From: Staphylococcus equorum
Lineage (GTDB): Bacteria > Bacillota > Bacilli > Staphylococcales > Staphylococcaceae
Assembly: GCF_029531845.1 (NCBI RefSeq)
Contig: NZ_JAMBPV010000014.1
Coordinates: 1 to 60,367 of the forward strand
DNA: 60,367 bases
Reading direction: 5' to 3'
Each line of letters starts with the position of its first letter. Within the stretch, counting starts at the first letter, position 1. Positions 35,220-44,563 of the stretch are shown here, one piece after another. Under the pieces are notes generated by a model that did not search any database, had not been told where the DNA came from, and worked only from the letters and a program-made list of their open reading frames with translations. The translations under genes were made by a program, and so were the position numbers.

Positions 35220-36032
35220 ATGAAACTTTATTATTTAGGCCCAAAAGGGACATTTTCATATTTAGCAGCAAAACAATATAAATCAGAAACAGAAATGGAT
35301 TATGAAGCCAAATCTAACTTATACGAAGTTGTACAAGCTGTCTCTAACGATGATAATAGTATCGCTGTAGTACCAATTGAGAATTCAATTGAAGGGACGA
35401 TTAATATCGTCGCAGATGCATTGACGCAACAAAATATTTTTGCGCAAGGCGAACTTCATTTAGACATTCAATTTGCGTTGTATGGTTCTCAAGATGCTAC
35501 AGTAAAGGATATTTCAAAAGTTTATTCTATTGCACCTGCGATTAGTCAAACGAGCCAGTACATACAAAAGCAAGGCTTCACGTATGACTACGTAGATAGC
35601 ACGATTAAAAGTTTGGAAAAAATAACTAATCATGTTGGTGCCATTGCGCCATTAGGTAGTGGTGAAGCATACGGCTATTTACCTGTTGCGGAAAACATAC
35701 AAGACTTTCCACATAATGTAACACGTTTTTTAGTCGTGAGTAATCAACCCAGTAGCATTGAGGAGGTTGAGGATGCGAGTGATACACTATTACTAATCAC
35801 CCCTCAATTTGATAAGCCTGGTTTATTAGCAAGCATATTAAATACCTTTGTCTTATTTAATATTAACTTGTCTTGGATTGAATCTAGACCTTTAAAAACG
35901 CAACTGGGAATGTATCACTTTTTTGTGCAAGCAGACACACCAATCAATGAAGATTTAGCTAAAGTCATTAAAATTTTAAACACGCTAGACTTCCAAGTTT
36001 CTATTATTGGTTCATTCAATAAATTAAGTTAA
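35220..36032 (+). CDS. pheA: Prephenate dehydratase
   Basis: A 270-residue stand-alone prephenate dehydratase making phenylpyruvate. The catalytic TRF motif is in HNVTRFLVV and the C-terminal ACT domain has the Phe-binding ESRP motif (WIESRPLK), so feedback inhibition by Phe is expected. It has no chorismate mutase domain. It starts behind AAGGGGT and lies 40 nt after nos. Confidence 0.95.
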   Translation: MKLYYLGPKGTFSYLAAKQYKSETEMDYEAKSNLYEVVQAVSNDDNSIAVVPIENSIEGTINIVADALTQQNIFAQGELHLDIQFALYGSQDATVKDISKVYSIAPAISQTSQYIQKQGFTYDYVDSTIKSLEKITNHVGAIAPLGSGEAYGYLPVAENIQDFPHNVTRFLVVSNQPSSIEEVEDASDTLLLITPQFDKPGLLASILNTFVLFNINLSWIESRPLKTQLGMYHFFVQADTPINEDLAKVIKILNTLDFQVSIIGSFNKLS

Positions 36033-36065
36033 GTTTATTTTTACGTAAATCAATCAGACAAACTG

Positions 36066-36103
36066 AAAGCCCTCCATTTCTAAATAATGAAATGGAGGGC
36101 TTT
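36066..36103. terminator. Convergent terminator between pheA and sdcS
   Basis: A 15-bp perfect stem (AAAGCCCTCCATTTC, 36066-36080, with 36089-36103), with A/T tails on both sides. It serves both convergent genes. Confidence 0.85.
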
Positions 36104-36117
36104 GTTTATCTATATAA

Positions 36118-37677
36118 TTATTTAAGTGGCAATGGTTTGGTTACATCTATACCTAATACTGGAGGTACTAAGAAATAAACAACGAGTACAATAACTACAA
36201 TGCTTATTATGTTGGCCCAAAAACCGACCGACGCCATCTTTTTAATACTAATGCGTCCTGTACCAAATACAATTGCATTCGGTGGTGTACCTACTGGAAG
36301 CATATATGCACAGTTTGCCGCCATCGCCGCAGGCACCATAAGTAATAATGGATGAACGTTTACAGCAACAGATAGCGTTGCAAGAATTGGTAAAATCATC
36401 GTTGCAGTTGCAGTATTTGATGTAATTTCAGTTAGGAACAATACAAATACAGTAATGACTATTACAATGATTAAAGGACTCACACCTTCTATCAGTTTCA
36501 ACTGATCGCCAAGCCATATCGCTAACCCACTTGATGCTATACCTTTCGCTAACGCAAGCCCTCCACCGAAGAGAATTAGTACGCCCCACGGTAAATCTTT
36601 AGCCACGTCCCAATCTATAATACGTTTATGTTGTGCTTTGTTCTTCGCAGGAATTAAAAATAGTAATACTGCGATAAACATGGCTATGGTTCCATCTGCT
36701 ATTTCTGAGGTGTACGTCCAATTTTTCAATAAAAATTCTCTGCTTATCCATAAGAAACTGGCAAGCATAAATACAATTAAAACTACTTTTTCTTCATATT
36801 TCATCTTACCTAATTCATTTAATTTCCTTTTAATTAACTCTTTACCACCTGGTAATTCTTTCATTTCATGTCTAAAAGCTATATATCGTATGTATGCCCA
36901 AATTAAGAACAATAAGACAATAACTGTTGGTACACCGATAATCATCCATTTAGCAAAACTAATTTCTTCACCAAATGCAGATTGATATTGTCCTTTTAAT
37001 ATAATTAAAGGCGGCGTCCCAATTAACGTTCCAAGACCACCAACTGTACCAGCATAACCAATTGCTAAAACTAAAGATTGTTCAAACTTAGTGATACTTG
37101 AATCTTTAGTGTCTTTACTTTTTAATTCGTTTGCTTCTTTAATAATTGCTAATCCAATCGGAATCATAATCATAACAGCGGCAGTGTTCGATACAAACAT
37201 AGATAAAAAACCAGTTGCTATCATGAAACCTAGTAAAATTTTCCCTGTACTCGTGCCTAATGTATTGATGATAACTAAGGCAACTCGGGTATGTAAATTC
37301 CATCTTTCCATGGCAATGGCTAAAATGAAGCCTCCTAGGAATAGGAAGATAATATCATTACCATATTGGGCTGAAACTTCTTCCGGACTTAATACATGTC
37401 CGATTGGCATCAAAATCAAAGGTAATAAACTCGTTGCTGCAATAGGAATGGCTTCAGTAATCCACCACGTTGCAATCCATAATGTTGTTGCTAAAACAAA
37501 TATACCTTTAGTTGATAAACCTTCAGGCTGTAAAAATAGTAATGTTAAAACAAATAATAGTGGCCCCAAAATTAAACCAATTAATTGTCCACTGTTATAA
37601 GACTTTTTTTCTTTCTTGTTAGAAAAAAACATTAAATATTGCGACCTTCTCATATCCCCTTTGTTCAAATCGTTCAT
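36118..37677 (-). CDS. sdcS: Sodium-dependent dicarboxylate transporter SdcS (DASS family)
   Basis: A 519-residue polytopic protein of the divalent anion:sodium symporter family (about 11-12 membrane segments). It imports succinate, fumarate and malate with sodium. The two Ser-Asn-Thr sodium/substrate motifs are visible: SNTAAVMIMIPIG in the first half and TSNTATATMILPI in the second. Length is that of S. aureus SdcS. It starts with ATG behind AGGGGGAC. A cre-like site lies upstream. Confidence 0.94.
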   Translation of the reverse strand: MNDLNKGDMRRSQYLMFFSNKKEKKSYNSGQLIGLILGPLLFVLTLLFLQPEGLSTKGIFVLATTLWIATWWITEAIPIAATSLLPLILMPIGHVLSPEEVSAQYGNDIIFLFLGGFILAIAMERWNLHTRVALVIINTLGTSTGKILLGFMIATGFLSMFVSNTAAVMIMIPIGLAIIKEANELKSKDTKDSSITKFEQSLVLAIGYAGTVGGLGTLIGTPPLIILKGQYQSAFGEEISFAKWMIIGVPTVIVLLFLIWAYIRYIAFRHEMKELPGGKELIKRKLNELGKMKYEEKVVLIVFMLASFLWISREFLLKNWTYTSEIADGTIAMFIAVLLFLIPAKNKAQHKRIIDWDVAKDLPWGVLILFGGGLALAKGIASSGLAIWLGDQLKLIEGVSPLIIVIVITVFVLFLTEITSNTATATMILPILATLSVAVNVHPLLLMVPAAMAANCAYMLPVGTPPNAIVFGTGRISIKKMASVGFWANIISIVVIVLVVYFLVPPVLGIDVTKPLPLK

Positions 37678-37762
37678 ATTCGTCCCCCTATAAAAATATT
37701 TTCTGAATATTCATAACATTTCTTAGTTTATAACATAATATAATCCTAATGAAATATCAATA

Positions 37763-37776
37763 CTAAACCGCTTTCA
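37763..37776 (-). promoter_or_regulatory. cre-like site upstream of sdcS
   Basis: Minus-strand TGAAAGCGGTTTAG matches 12 of 14 positions of the catabolite-response consensus (TGWAAnCGnTnWCA). It lies just upstream of a TTGATA hexamer with TATGTT 17 nt later, so CcpA would repress from there. Repression of dicarboxylate uptake by sugar is expected; binding is inferred. Confidence 0.5.
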
Positions 37777-37838
37777 CCAAAAGACTTTATGTTGTCAAAG
37801 TAGCATTGTAATCATGTTTAATTAGCTTCAACAATATT

Positions 37839-38897
37839 TTAAATTTTATGGTTATAAGATAAAAATAAATTCTTAATGTCTTTCAAATACATTTTGGGTG
37901 ACGTTTCATCAAACTCGTTTTGGGCAATAAGAATATTTTCATGCTTTATATTATTATAACTTTGAATCCGAATTGCATATTTCTCCATCATTCCAATAAA
38001 TTTATTTTGATAAATATTCAGATTACTCCCGGCTTGTGTTGATCTTTGTTTTCCTTTTAAATCTTTTGCATTTTTACCATCTTTAACTGCTAAAAAACGA
38101 ATGCCACCAGCACAGTTTTTAAAAATATTATGATGAATATACGTATCTTTATATTTTAAAGGGGTTAACGCATATTGCTTTATCCCTTCAAATGTATTAA
38201 AGCGAATATGAATATTTTGATAAAATTGATTATAACGACTTGCATGAGAACCAATCGCCCGATTCCATGGATGCATCGTAGGCGTATCTGAATTACCAAA
38301 ATAACAATTTTCTATAATTACATTTTTCGTAATCGTCCCGTCTGTCGTCCCAAATTTAGGAAAAGCACCTGGCACTTGAATATCTAATTGAATTGCTTCT
38401 GAAAAAGTTCTTGTCCCATCACTATCATTGAATCCTAAAAATTTACAATTATTTATATATAATCCATTTACACCACATGCATCTAGTCCATGGCCCCCTA
38501 TAATATCTTTAAAGCTCACATCAACAATTTGAATGTCTTGAGCGTGTCCCATACACATTGCTGTATTGTTGTATGGGAAAGCATAGCCATTCATATCAAA
38601 CGTCCCTCCTGCAATATAAATATGGCTGTTGCCATTATAACCATAATAAGGTTTAAATCTTCTACCATTTTTTAATAGTGCATCTTTTCCGCATCTTTTA
38701 AGAACTGCGCCTCCATCTAACAATAATGTTGTGGATTCATAAATAACCAATGACTTGCGTATATGAAATTCACCTTTAGGTACATAGATCGTTGTCGAGG
38801 GGTGTTTTTTTGCATAATTCAATGCACGTTGCATTGCTCTTGTATCCGCTCTTTTACTTTTACCTTTTAATCCAAATTGCTTTGCATTAATAATCAT
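37839..38897 (-). CDS. Right-handed beta-helix protein (pectate-lyase-like)
   Basis: A 352-residue protein with repeated short beta-strand rungs ([47 protein letters not shown]) characteristic of parallel beta-helices, with a pectate_lyase_3-like N-terminal cap ([15 protein letters not shown]). It has no signal peptide or membrane segment, so it appears cytoplasmic or released by another route. The fold is shared by glycoside hydrolases and phage tail spikes; no catalytic residues can be assigned. SD GGGAGG upstream. Function unknown. Confidence 0.8.
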   Translation of the reverse strand: MIINAKQFGLKGKSKRADTRAMQRALNYAKKHPSTTIYVPKGEFHIRKSLVIYESTTLLLDGGAVLKRCGKDALLKNGRRFKPYYGYNGNSHIYIAGGTFDMNGYAFPYNNTAMCMGHAQDIQIVDVSFKDIIGGHGLDACGVNGLYINNCKFLGFNDSDGTRTFSEAIQLDIQVPGAFPKFGTTDGTITKNVIIENCYFGNSDTPTMHPWNRAIGSHASRYNQFYQNIHIRFNTFEGIKQYALTPLKYKDTYIHHNIFKNCAGGIRFLAVKDGKNAKDLKGKQRSTQAGSNLNIYQNKFIGMMEKYAIRIQSYNNIKHENILIAQNEFDETSPKMYLKDIKNLFLSYNHKI

Positions 38898-39034
38898 GGG
38901 ACAATCCCTCCCTTTCTCAATACTTTATAATAAACTTAATTGAGGATTTTCAAACGCGCTTGTTGTAGCTTTATTGATTTATCTACTTAGTATATAATAC
39001 TTATTATCTTTAATATTAGGAGTGTTCACAAATT

Positions 39035-39586
39035 ATGAAAAAAAGTGCACTTATTATAGTGGATTATTCAAATGATTTTGTTGCAGATAATGGAAAAATG
39101 ACTTGTGGCATTCCAGGCCAACAAATTGAACATTATATTGTCGAAAGAATTGAAGCATATAACAAAAAACAACAAAATATTTTCTTTATGATGGATTTAC
39201 ATTTTGAAGAAAATAGCTATCATCCTGAGAACAAGCTCTTCCCTCCTCATAACATCCTGGGAACATCTGGGAGAGAGCTTTACGGCAAAGTAAATGATAT
39301 CTATCAAAATATATTATTTAATGATCACATACATTTTTTAGATAAAACACGTTATGATTCATTTTGCGGTACTTCGTTAGATATTTTACTAAGAGAAAGA
39401 AATGTAACGCATTTAGAAATTGTTGGTGTATGTACCGATATTTGTGTATTACATACAGCGATTACTGCCTATAACTTAGGTTATTCCATCAGTATTTCAC
39501 ATAAAGGTGTTGCTTCATTTAATCAAACAGGCCATGAGTGGGCTTTAGATCATTTTAAAAATTCCTTAGGTGCTGAAGTAGAATAA
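39035..39586 (+). CDS. Isochorismatase-family cysteine hydrolase, probable nicotinamidase
   Basis: A 183-residue cysteine hydrolase. The triad is D10 (IIVDYSNDF), K104 (DKTRYDSF) and C137 (GVCTDICVLHTA), with metal ligands in MDLHFEE (D54, H56) as in PncA. Nicotinamidase activity would feed nicotinate to PncB nearby, linking it to pncB-nadE. It has its own promoter with TATAAT. Other isochorismatase-like amidases cannot be fully excluded. Confidence 0.85.
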   Translation: MKKSALIIVDYSNDFVADNGKMTCGIPGQQIEHYIVERIEAYNKKQQNIFFMMDLHFEENSYHPENKLFPPHNILGTSGRELYGKVNDIYQNILFNDHIHFLDKTRYDSFCGTSLDILLRERNVTHLEIVGVCTDICVLHTAITAYNLGYSISISHKGVASFNQTGHEWALDHFKNSLGAEVE

Positions 39587-39641
39587 CTATGCAAACTCAT
39601 GATAAAATAATATTAACTATATAAATAAGGAGAATTTAGAT

Positions 39642-40577
39642 ATGGCAAAAACTTATATTTTCGGACATAAAAATCCAGATACAGATGCTATTGCATCTGC
39701 CATCGTCATGGCAGATTTTGAACAACAAACAGGTAATTCGGAGGCTGCGTCTTACCGTTTAGGCGAAATAGGTCCTGAGACGCAATTTGCTCTAGATCAT
39801 TTCAAGGTAGCAACACCAGAATTACTTAATGATAATCTAGCTGATCAAAATGTTATTTTAGTTGACCATAATGAATTCCAACAAAGCGCAGATTCAATTG
39901 CTGATGCTACAATTCAACATGTCGTAGATCACCACAGAATTTCTAATTTTGAAACTGCAGCACCTTTATACTACCGTGCTGAACCAGTTGGTTGTACAGC
40001 AACAATTTTATACAAAATGTATAAAGAACGCGGCTTTGAAATTAAACCTGAGATTGCTGGTTTAATGATTTCTGCAATTATCTCAGATAGTTTATTATTC
40101 AAATCACCTACATGTACTGAAGAAGACGTACAAGCTGCAGAAGCATTGAAATCTATTGCTAATGTTGACTTAGAATCTTACGGTTTAGATATGTTAAAAG
40201 CAGGTGCTTCTACAACAGACAAATCAATTTCAGATATATTATCTATGGATGCAAAATCTTTCAACATGGGAGATTATTCAACTCATATCGGACAAGTTAA
40301 CACTGTGGATATTGATGAAGTATTTGCACGTCAAGAAGAATTGACAAAAGCTATGTTAGAAACAAGCGCAAATGAAAAATATGATTTATTTGTATTAATC
40401 GTGACTGACATCATTAATAGCGATTCTAAAATTTTAGTTGTTGGCCCAGAAACAGACAAAGTAGGTAAAGCTTTCAATGTTGAACTTGAAAACAATACTG
40501 CATTCTTACCTGGCGTAGTTTCACGTAAAAAACAAGTTGTCCCTCAAATTACAGAAGCTTTAAACGAAGTCGTTTAG
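39642..40577 (+). CDS. ppaC: Manganese-dependent inorganic pyrophosphatase
   Basis: A 311-residue class II pyrophosphatase of the DHH family. Metal ligands are in GHKNPDTDAIASA (H9, D13, D15), VDHNEF and the DHH box VVDHHRISNF. It hydrolyses pyrophosphate from biosynthetic reactions. It starts with ATG behind AAGGAG and ends before a strong terminator. Confidence 0.97.
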   Translation: MAKTYIFGHKNPDTDAIASAIVMADFEQQTGNSEAASYRLGEIGPETQFALDHFKVATPELLNDNLADQNVILVDHNEFQQSADSIADATIQHVVDHHRISNFETAAPLYYRAEPVGCTATILYKMYKERGFEIKPEIAGLMISAIISDSLLFKSPTCTEEDVQAAEALKSIANVDLESYGLDMLKAGASTTDKSISDILSMDAKSFNMGDYSTHIGQVNTVDIDEVFARQEELTKAMLETSANEKYDLFVLIVTDIINSDSKILVVGPETDKVGKAFNVELENNTAFLPGVVSRKKQVVPQITEALNEVV

Positions 40578-40635
40578 TACTATATGATAAACGCTGAGTG
40601 GACAAGAAACTAAATACCTGACCGCTCAGTATTCT

Positions 40636-40667
40636 CTGGAACATAGTTAAATATGTTCCAGTTTTTT
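40636..40667 (+). terminator. Terminator of ppaC
   Basis: CTGGAACATA (40636-40645) pairs with TATGTTCCAG (40652-40661), followed by TTTTTT. Confidence 0.85.
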
Positions 40668-40715
40668 ATCCATTTGCATAAGCACAGCGACAACTCATAC
40701 TAGGAGGAATATCAT

Positions 40716-42095
40716 TTGAATTCAATAGAGCAAACTTTCCATAATAGTAAACAATATTTTAATACTCACGAAACCAAAGATCTTAAGTTTAGAAAAAAAC
40801 AGCTCAAACTCTTGGGTAAAAGTATTAAAAATCATGAAAATGAATTACTCGACGCACTTCAAAAAGATTTGGGGAAAAACAAAGTGGAAGCTTATGCAAC
40901 CGAGATTGGATTCACTTTAAAAAGTATTAAGTCAGCACGCAAAGAACTTAATAATTGGGCGAAAAGAAAACAAGTTAACACGCCCCTTTATTTATTCCCT
41001 ACTAAAAGTTATATTATGAAAGAACCTTATGGTACTGTCTTAATTATCGGACCTTTTAATTACCCTTTCCAACTACTGATCGAACCATTAATTGGCGCAA
41101 TAGCAGCGGGAAATACAGCTATACTTAAACCGTCAGAGTTCACACCACAGGTTGCAGATATAGTACAACAAATTATTGAGGATGTATTCAACCCTGAATA
41201 TATTAGTGTCTGCCAAGGCGACGCTGAGACTACACAATCACTTATTCACCTGCCTTTCGATTATGTCTTTTTCACTGGTAGCGAAACAGTAGGTCGTATT
41301 GTTTATCGTGCAGCTAGCGAAAACTTAACGCCCGTCACTTTAGAATTAGGAGGTAAATCTCCTGCAATCGTGGATGAAACAGCAAATATCAAAGTAGCAA
41401 GTGAACGCATTAGTTTCGGGAAATTTACGAACGCTGGTCAAACTTGTGTGTCACCAGACTATATTTTAGTTAACCGAAAAGTCAAAAGCGAACTCATCGC
41501 AGCACTCAAAAATACAATTACTGAATTTTACGGTAAAGCAATACAAGATAGTCCCGATTTCGGTCGTATAATTAATCAAAAACATTTCGATCGTTTAGAT
41601 CATTTATTAAATGTTCATAAAACAGAAATTGCATTTGGTGGTCAATCTGATGCAGATGATAAATACATCGCTCCAACCATTTTAGATGGTATTACTTTCG
41701 ATGATAAAATAATGGAAGATGAGATTTTCGGCCCTATTTTACCAATCATTCCTTACGATGACTTTGATGAAGCAATTGATTTAATACGCACTAAAACTAA
41801 GCCACTCAGCTTATATTTATTTAGCGAAGATGAAAATGCAACAGAACGTGTACTTCATGAAATTTCATTTGGTGGCGGTGCCATTAATGATACTTTGATG
41901 CACCTCGCAAATCCAAACTTACCTTTTGGTGGCGTCGGAGCGTCAGGCATAGGGCGATATCATGGTAAATATAGTTTTGATACATTTAGTCATGATAAAT
42001 CTTATGTATTTAAATCTACAAGACTTGAATCAAGTCTTCTATTCCCACCATATAAAGGGAAATTTAAATACATCAAAACATTTTTCAACAAATAG
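40716..42095 (+). CDS. Aldehyde dehydrogenase family protein (class 3-like)
   Basis: A 459-residue NAD(P)-dependent aldehyde dehydrogenase, shorter than class 1/2 enzymes and like the class 3/AldH group. The catalytic Cys is in NAGQTCVSPDY, the general base Glu in TLELGGKSPA and the Rossmann motif is FTGSETVGR. The C-terminal tail after residue 435 is hydrophobic and basic (LFPPYKGKFKYIKTFF), possibly for membrane contact as in fatty aldehyde dehydrogenases. The start is TTG at 40716 with AGGAGG 7 nt upstream. The substrate is unknown. Confidence 0.9.
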   Translation: MNSIEQTFHNSKQYFNTHETKDLKFRKKQLKLLGKSIKNHENELLDALQKDLGKNKVEAYATEIGFTLKSIKSARKELNNWAKRKQVNTPLYLFPTKSYIMKEPYGTVLIIGPFNYPFQLLIEPLIGAIAAGNTAILKPSEFTPQVADIVQQIIEDVFNPEYISVCQGDAETTQSLIHLPFDYVFFTGSETVGRIVYRAASENLTPVTLELGGKSPAIVDETANIKVASERISFGKFTNAGQTCVSPDYILVNRKVKSELIAALKNTITEFYGKAIQDSPDFGRIINQKHFDRLDHLLNVHKTEIAFGGQSDADDKYIAPTILDGITFDDKIMEDEIFGPILPIIPYDDFDEAIDLIRTKTKPLSLYLFSEDENATERVLHEISFGGGAINDTLMHLANPNLPFGGVGASGIGRYHGKYSFDTFSHDKSYVFKSTRLESSLLFPPYKGKFKYIKTFFNK

Positions 42096-42100
42096 AAAAT

Positions 42101-42143
42101 CACCTAGTATGGCAATGTATAATCCATACTAGGTGGTTTTTTT
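42101..42143. terminator. Convergent terminator between the aldehyde dehydrogenase and lactonase genes
   Basis: CACCTAGTATGG (42101-42112) pairs with CCATACTAGGTG (42124-42135), then a T run on the plus strand. Confidence 0.82.
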
Positions 42144-42161
42144 AATTTTTTTCAGTTGTAC

Positions 42162-43199
42162 TTATTTTAAAAATTGTACACAAACGCCTTCTGGTGCTGA
42201 TTCATGATGGTCTACTTTTTCTAATTCTCCCGTAATTTTATCACGTTTGAAAACTGTCAATGTATAGTCACCTTCTTGGTGTGCACAAACTAAGAAATCA
42301 TCTGAGTCAGTAATATTAAAATCACGTGGGAATTCGCCACCACTTGATACAATATCAACGAATGAAATCGTTGCACCATCGTCGCTCACTTTAAAAATAG
42401 CGATACTATCGTGGCCCCTATTAGTGATGTATAAGAATTTTTGATCATGCGACTGTCTTACTGCTGCTAATTTTGTATCACCTTCAAAATTTTCTGGAAT
42501 TGTTGCATGTCGTTGGATTTCTGTGAATTTTCCATCCTCATATTTTACTGTACTTACGACATTTGATAACTCATGTACAACATAAGCGTACTTGCCATTT
42601 TCATGAAAAGTAATATGTCTTGGTCCATCACCAGGTTCAAAATCACTCACTGCATGTTCACTAAAACCATCATCACCAAATTCATAAGTTACTACTTTAT
42701 CTGTCCCTAAATCGATTGCAATAACATATTTTTCATCTGGTGTTGTACTGATAAAATGCACATGTGGTTGATCCTGTCTTTCGTGTGGCCCCGTTGGATA
42801 ATCATGCTCTAACTCTTGAATCAAACATATAATTTCACCTGTTTCAGGATTCGCTTCGTATAAGCGCGCTAATCCCGCACCATAAACAGACTCAAAAACA
42901 TACTTTCCGTCTGGTGACACATCTACATAACAACCACTACCCTTTGTAGAAGCAAGACATTTATTAATTAAGCTGAGTTTACCATCTTCTTCTATTTTAA
43001 GACTGGCAAGACCACAATTATCTCCTTCACGTGTTACAGCATATAAAAATAAATTATGTTGATTTACATAAGTTGATGCTTCTAATTCATATCCAATTTC
43101 AACTTCTGTTACGCTGCCAATTTCTTCATCTAGTTCAAAACGATAAACGCCTTTACCCTCTTTTTTCGTATACGTACCAATATAACCTGTTGTCGTCAT
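42162..43199 (-). CDS. Lactonase family beta-propeller protein (6-phosphogluconolactonase-like)
   Basis: A 345-residue seven-bladed beta-propeller of the lactonase/YbhE family. Repeated blade motifs such as [19 protein letters not shown] and [14 protein letters not shown] are visible. Members hydrolyse 6-phosphogluconolactone in the oxidative pentose phosphate pathway. No signal peptide. SD GGAGGGG is 5 nt before the ATG. Whether it is the main lactonase is uncertain. Confidence 0.87.
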   Translation of the reverse strand: MTTTGYIGTYTKKEGKGVYRFELDEEIGSVTEVEIGYELEASTYVNQHNLFLYAVTREGDNCGLASLKIEEDGKLSLINKCLASTKGSGCYVDVSPDGKYVFESVYGAGLARLYEANPETGEIICLIQELEHDYPTGPHERQDQPHVHFISTTPDEKYVIAIDLGTDKVVTYEFGDDGFSEHAVSDFEPGDGPRHITFHENGKYAYVVHELSNVVSTVKYEDGKFTEIQRHATIPENFEGDTKLAAVRQSHDQKFLYITNRGHDSIAIFKVSDDGATISFVDIVSSGGEFPRDFNITDSDDFLVCAHQEGDYTLTVFKRDKITGELEKVDHHESAPEGVCVQFLK

Positions 43200-43382
43200 G
43201 TAAACCCCTCCATATTATTATAGTTTCATTTTAATAAATATCTATACTAAATGACAATATAATGATTATTATTATTTTCTATCAGGTTACAATTAAATTT
43301 TTCATACTTTAATAATCTAAAATAGGAAAAACTACTTGCAATAACACGAACATATGTTCTATCATTGTACTGAGGTGATTTT

Positions 43383-43793
43383 ATGATTCCGGAAAAATAC
43401 CAAAATGAAAATGACTATAGAAATATACCTAGAGAATTTCTTAATGCCAATATCCCCCAAGGTCGTGGCATGGTTAAATGGGCGCCATTTGCTACTTTGC
43501 CTGAACAATTCGAAACAATTCAACAATATTTAGTAGATCAAAATAAAAATGATCGCCCAATATTATCAGACGATCAGTTAAATGAATTAAATCTACAGCT
43601 GCATCAAGCGTTACATACTGATACTTATATTCATATTGAATTCTATCAAGCGGGTTGGTTGGAAACGATTCGTATAAAAATCAAAAATATAGATATGACT
43701 CACATGTTTTTGGAAGGTTATCCCATCCATTTCCAAGAAACAATTAAACTCTCATTATTTGATATAACTAGAATAACCCAAGACAATAGTTAA
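43383..43793 (+). CDS. YolD-like protein
   Basis: A 136-residue protein with the YolD-like domain: N-terminal RGMVKWAPFATLPEQFE (the MKWAPF block) and a C-terminal SH3-like beta region (FYQAGWLETIRIKIKNID). In Bacillus YolD-like genes often pair with Y-family polymerases (YqjW/UvrX), but the only one here is dinB 29 kb away. It starts behind TGAGGTGATTTT. Function unknown. Confidence 0.83.
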   Translation: MIPEKYQNENDYRNIPREFLNANIPQGRGMVKWAPFATLPEQFETIQQYLVDQNKNDRPILSDDQLNELNLQLHQALHTDTYIHIEFYQAGWLETIRIKIKNIDMTHMFLEGYPIHFQETIKLSLFDITRITQDNS

Positions 43794-43828
43794 CTGGCCT
43801 TTATACTTGAAGCACGGTTTAATGATCA

Positions 43829-43932
43829 CAGTCTTCTCGACTGCATAAGCCACCGTAACAACTTCGTTGAACGGATTTACTGTTCGCAGTCTTCTCGACT
43901 GCATAAGCCACCGTAACAACTTCGTTGAACGG
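43829..43932. repeat. 46-nt exact tandem direct repeat
   Basis: Two identical 46-nt units (43829-43874 and 43887-43932) with a 12-nt spacer lie between the yolD-like gene and the 56-residue gene. Each unit contains two small hairpins, CAGTC-ttctc-GACTG and CAAC-ttc-GTTG; in the second unit AGCCACCGT and ACGGTGGCT close a longer stem. The 58-nt period is not a multiple of three, so a coding repeat is unlikely. Function unknown. Confidence 0.85.
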
Positions 43933-43938
43933 TGGCTA

Positions 43939-43986
43939 AAAAAAATACTGCCAACGAAAGCCCTAAGACTTTGTCGACAGTATGAG
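43939..43986 (-). terminator. Terminator of the 56-residue membrane protein gene
   Basis: On the minus strand ATACTG (from about 43985) pairs with CAGTAT, with inner CGACAAAG/CTTTCGTTG pairing, followed by eight Ts (43937-43944). It lies 28 nt below the stop codon. Confidence 0.75.
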
Positions 43987-44013
43987 AACACTCTAAAGTG
44001 CTCTATCAATAAC

Positions 44014-44184
44014 TTAATTATTCGTTTCAATATCTGAAACAATTTCTTTTGTTTTACTTTCAATATCTTCGAAGTCTTTTTTAAAGATATAAGCGAAAAC
44101 TACTGCACCAACACCTGCTACTAATGACACAGCGAGAATTGTACCTAATACAAATTTAAATAAACCTTTAATAAAATTACACAT
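44014..44184 (-). CDS. Small single-span membrane protein (56 aa)
   Basis: A 56-residue frame: N-terminal MCNFIKGLFK, then one membrane segment (FVLGTILAVSLVAGVGAVVF, residues 11-30), then a charged helical tail (KKDFEDIESKTKEIVSD). The signal-like N-terminus lacks a cleavage site, so it is a membrane anchor with a cytoplasmic or external tail. The SD TGAGGTGA lies 6 nt before ATG. A promoter (TTTATT-17-TATCAT with TG, 44225-44253) lies upstream and a strong terminator downstream, so it is a complete small transcription unit. Function unknown. Confidence 0.75.
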   Translation of the reverse strand: MCNFIKGLFKFVLGTILAVSLVAGVGAVVFAYIFKKDFEDIESKTKEIVSDIETNN

Positions 44185-44224
44185 TCTGATTCACCTCAAT
44201 AAATTATTAACATATCTATCAATA

Positions 44225-44253
44225 ATGATAGCATACTTGAAAGCATCAATAAA
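44225..44253 (-). promoter_or_regulatory. Promoter of the 56-residue membrane protein gene
   Basis: Minus-strand TTTATT (44248-44253), 17-nt spacer ending in TG-C, TATCAT (44225-44230): an extended -10 promoter about 40 nt before the start codon. Confidence 0.45.
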
Positions 44254-44425
44254 TATATACCCACTTTTCATTACTTTAACCTAAATATAAAAAAAGTGAA
44301 TTTATGATATTATTGGAGTAATGCAAAATCAATAAATTTTAGTCAATATGTCTTATTTATTTTAACATTTTCTTCTCATCAGAATAAAGTTAGATGTTAT
44401 ATTAATTATTAATATATGTAAAAAG

Positions 44426-44449
44426 GGCTAATATCATTAGATATTAGCC
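44426..44449 (-). terminator. Terminator of the 18-residue peptide gene
   Basis: A perfect 10-bp stem (GGCTAATATC, 44426-44435, with 44440-44449) with a 4-nt loop and five Ts on the minus strand. It begins 25 nt after the peptide stop codon. Confidence 0.9.
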
Positions 44450-44473
44450 AATTCAATGTTAGTTATTCTAATC

Positions 44474-44530
44474 TTATTGTCCCCACCAAGTGGAAACTGT
44501 TTCTTTAAAAGCATCATAATAATTTGACAT
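44474..44530 (-). CDS. Putative 18-residue amphipathic peptide
   Basis: A complete 19-codon frame encoding MSNYYDAFKETVSTWWGQ. Hydrophobic residues fall at 1, 5, 8, 12, 15 (Met, Tyr, Phe, Val, Trp), a 4-3-4-3 spacing that makes one face of a helix, plus Tyr4 and Trp16 beside it. No signal peptide. The SD GAGGTGA lies 6 nt before ATG. A promoter (44583-44611) and a perfect terminator (44426-44449) frame a transcript of about 150 nt with no other gene. It resembles leaderless phenol-soluble-modulin-type peptides in size and helix type, but I do not recognise the sequence. It could alternatively be a dual-function small RNA. Confidence 0.6.
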   Translation of the reverse strand: MSNYYDAFKETVSTWWGQ

Positions 44531-44563
44531 AATAATCACCTCATTGAATTTGTTTATCTGATC

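Noticed and set aside
43829..43932. CRISPR array
   Set aside because: Only two units with a 12-nt spacer, no cas genes and internal hairpins unlike CRISPR repeats.
43755..44063. 102-codon minus-strand frame over the 46-nt repeats
   Set aside because: It crosses the terminator of the 56-residue gene, has no SD and changes frame between the two repeat units.
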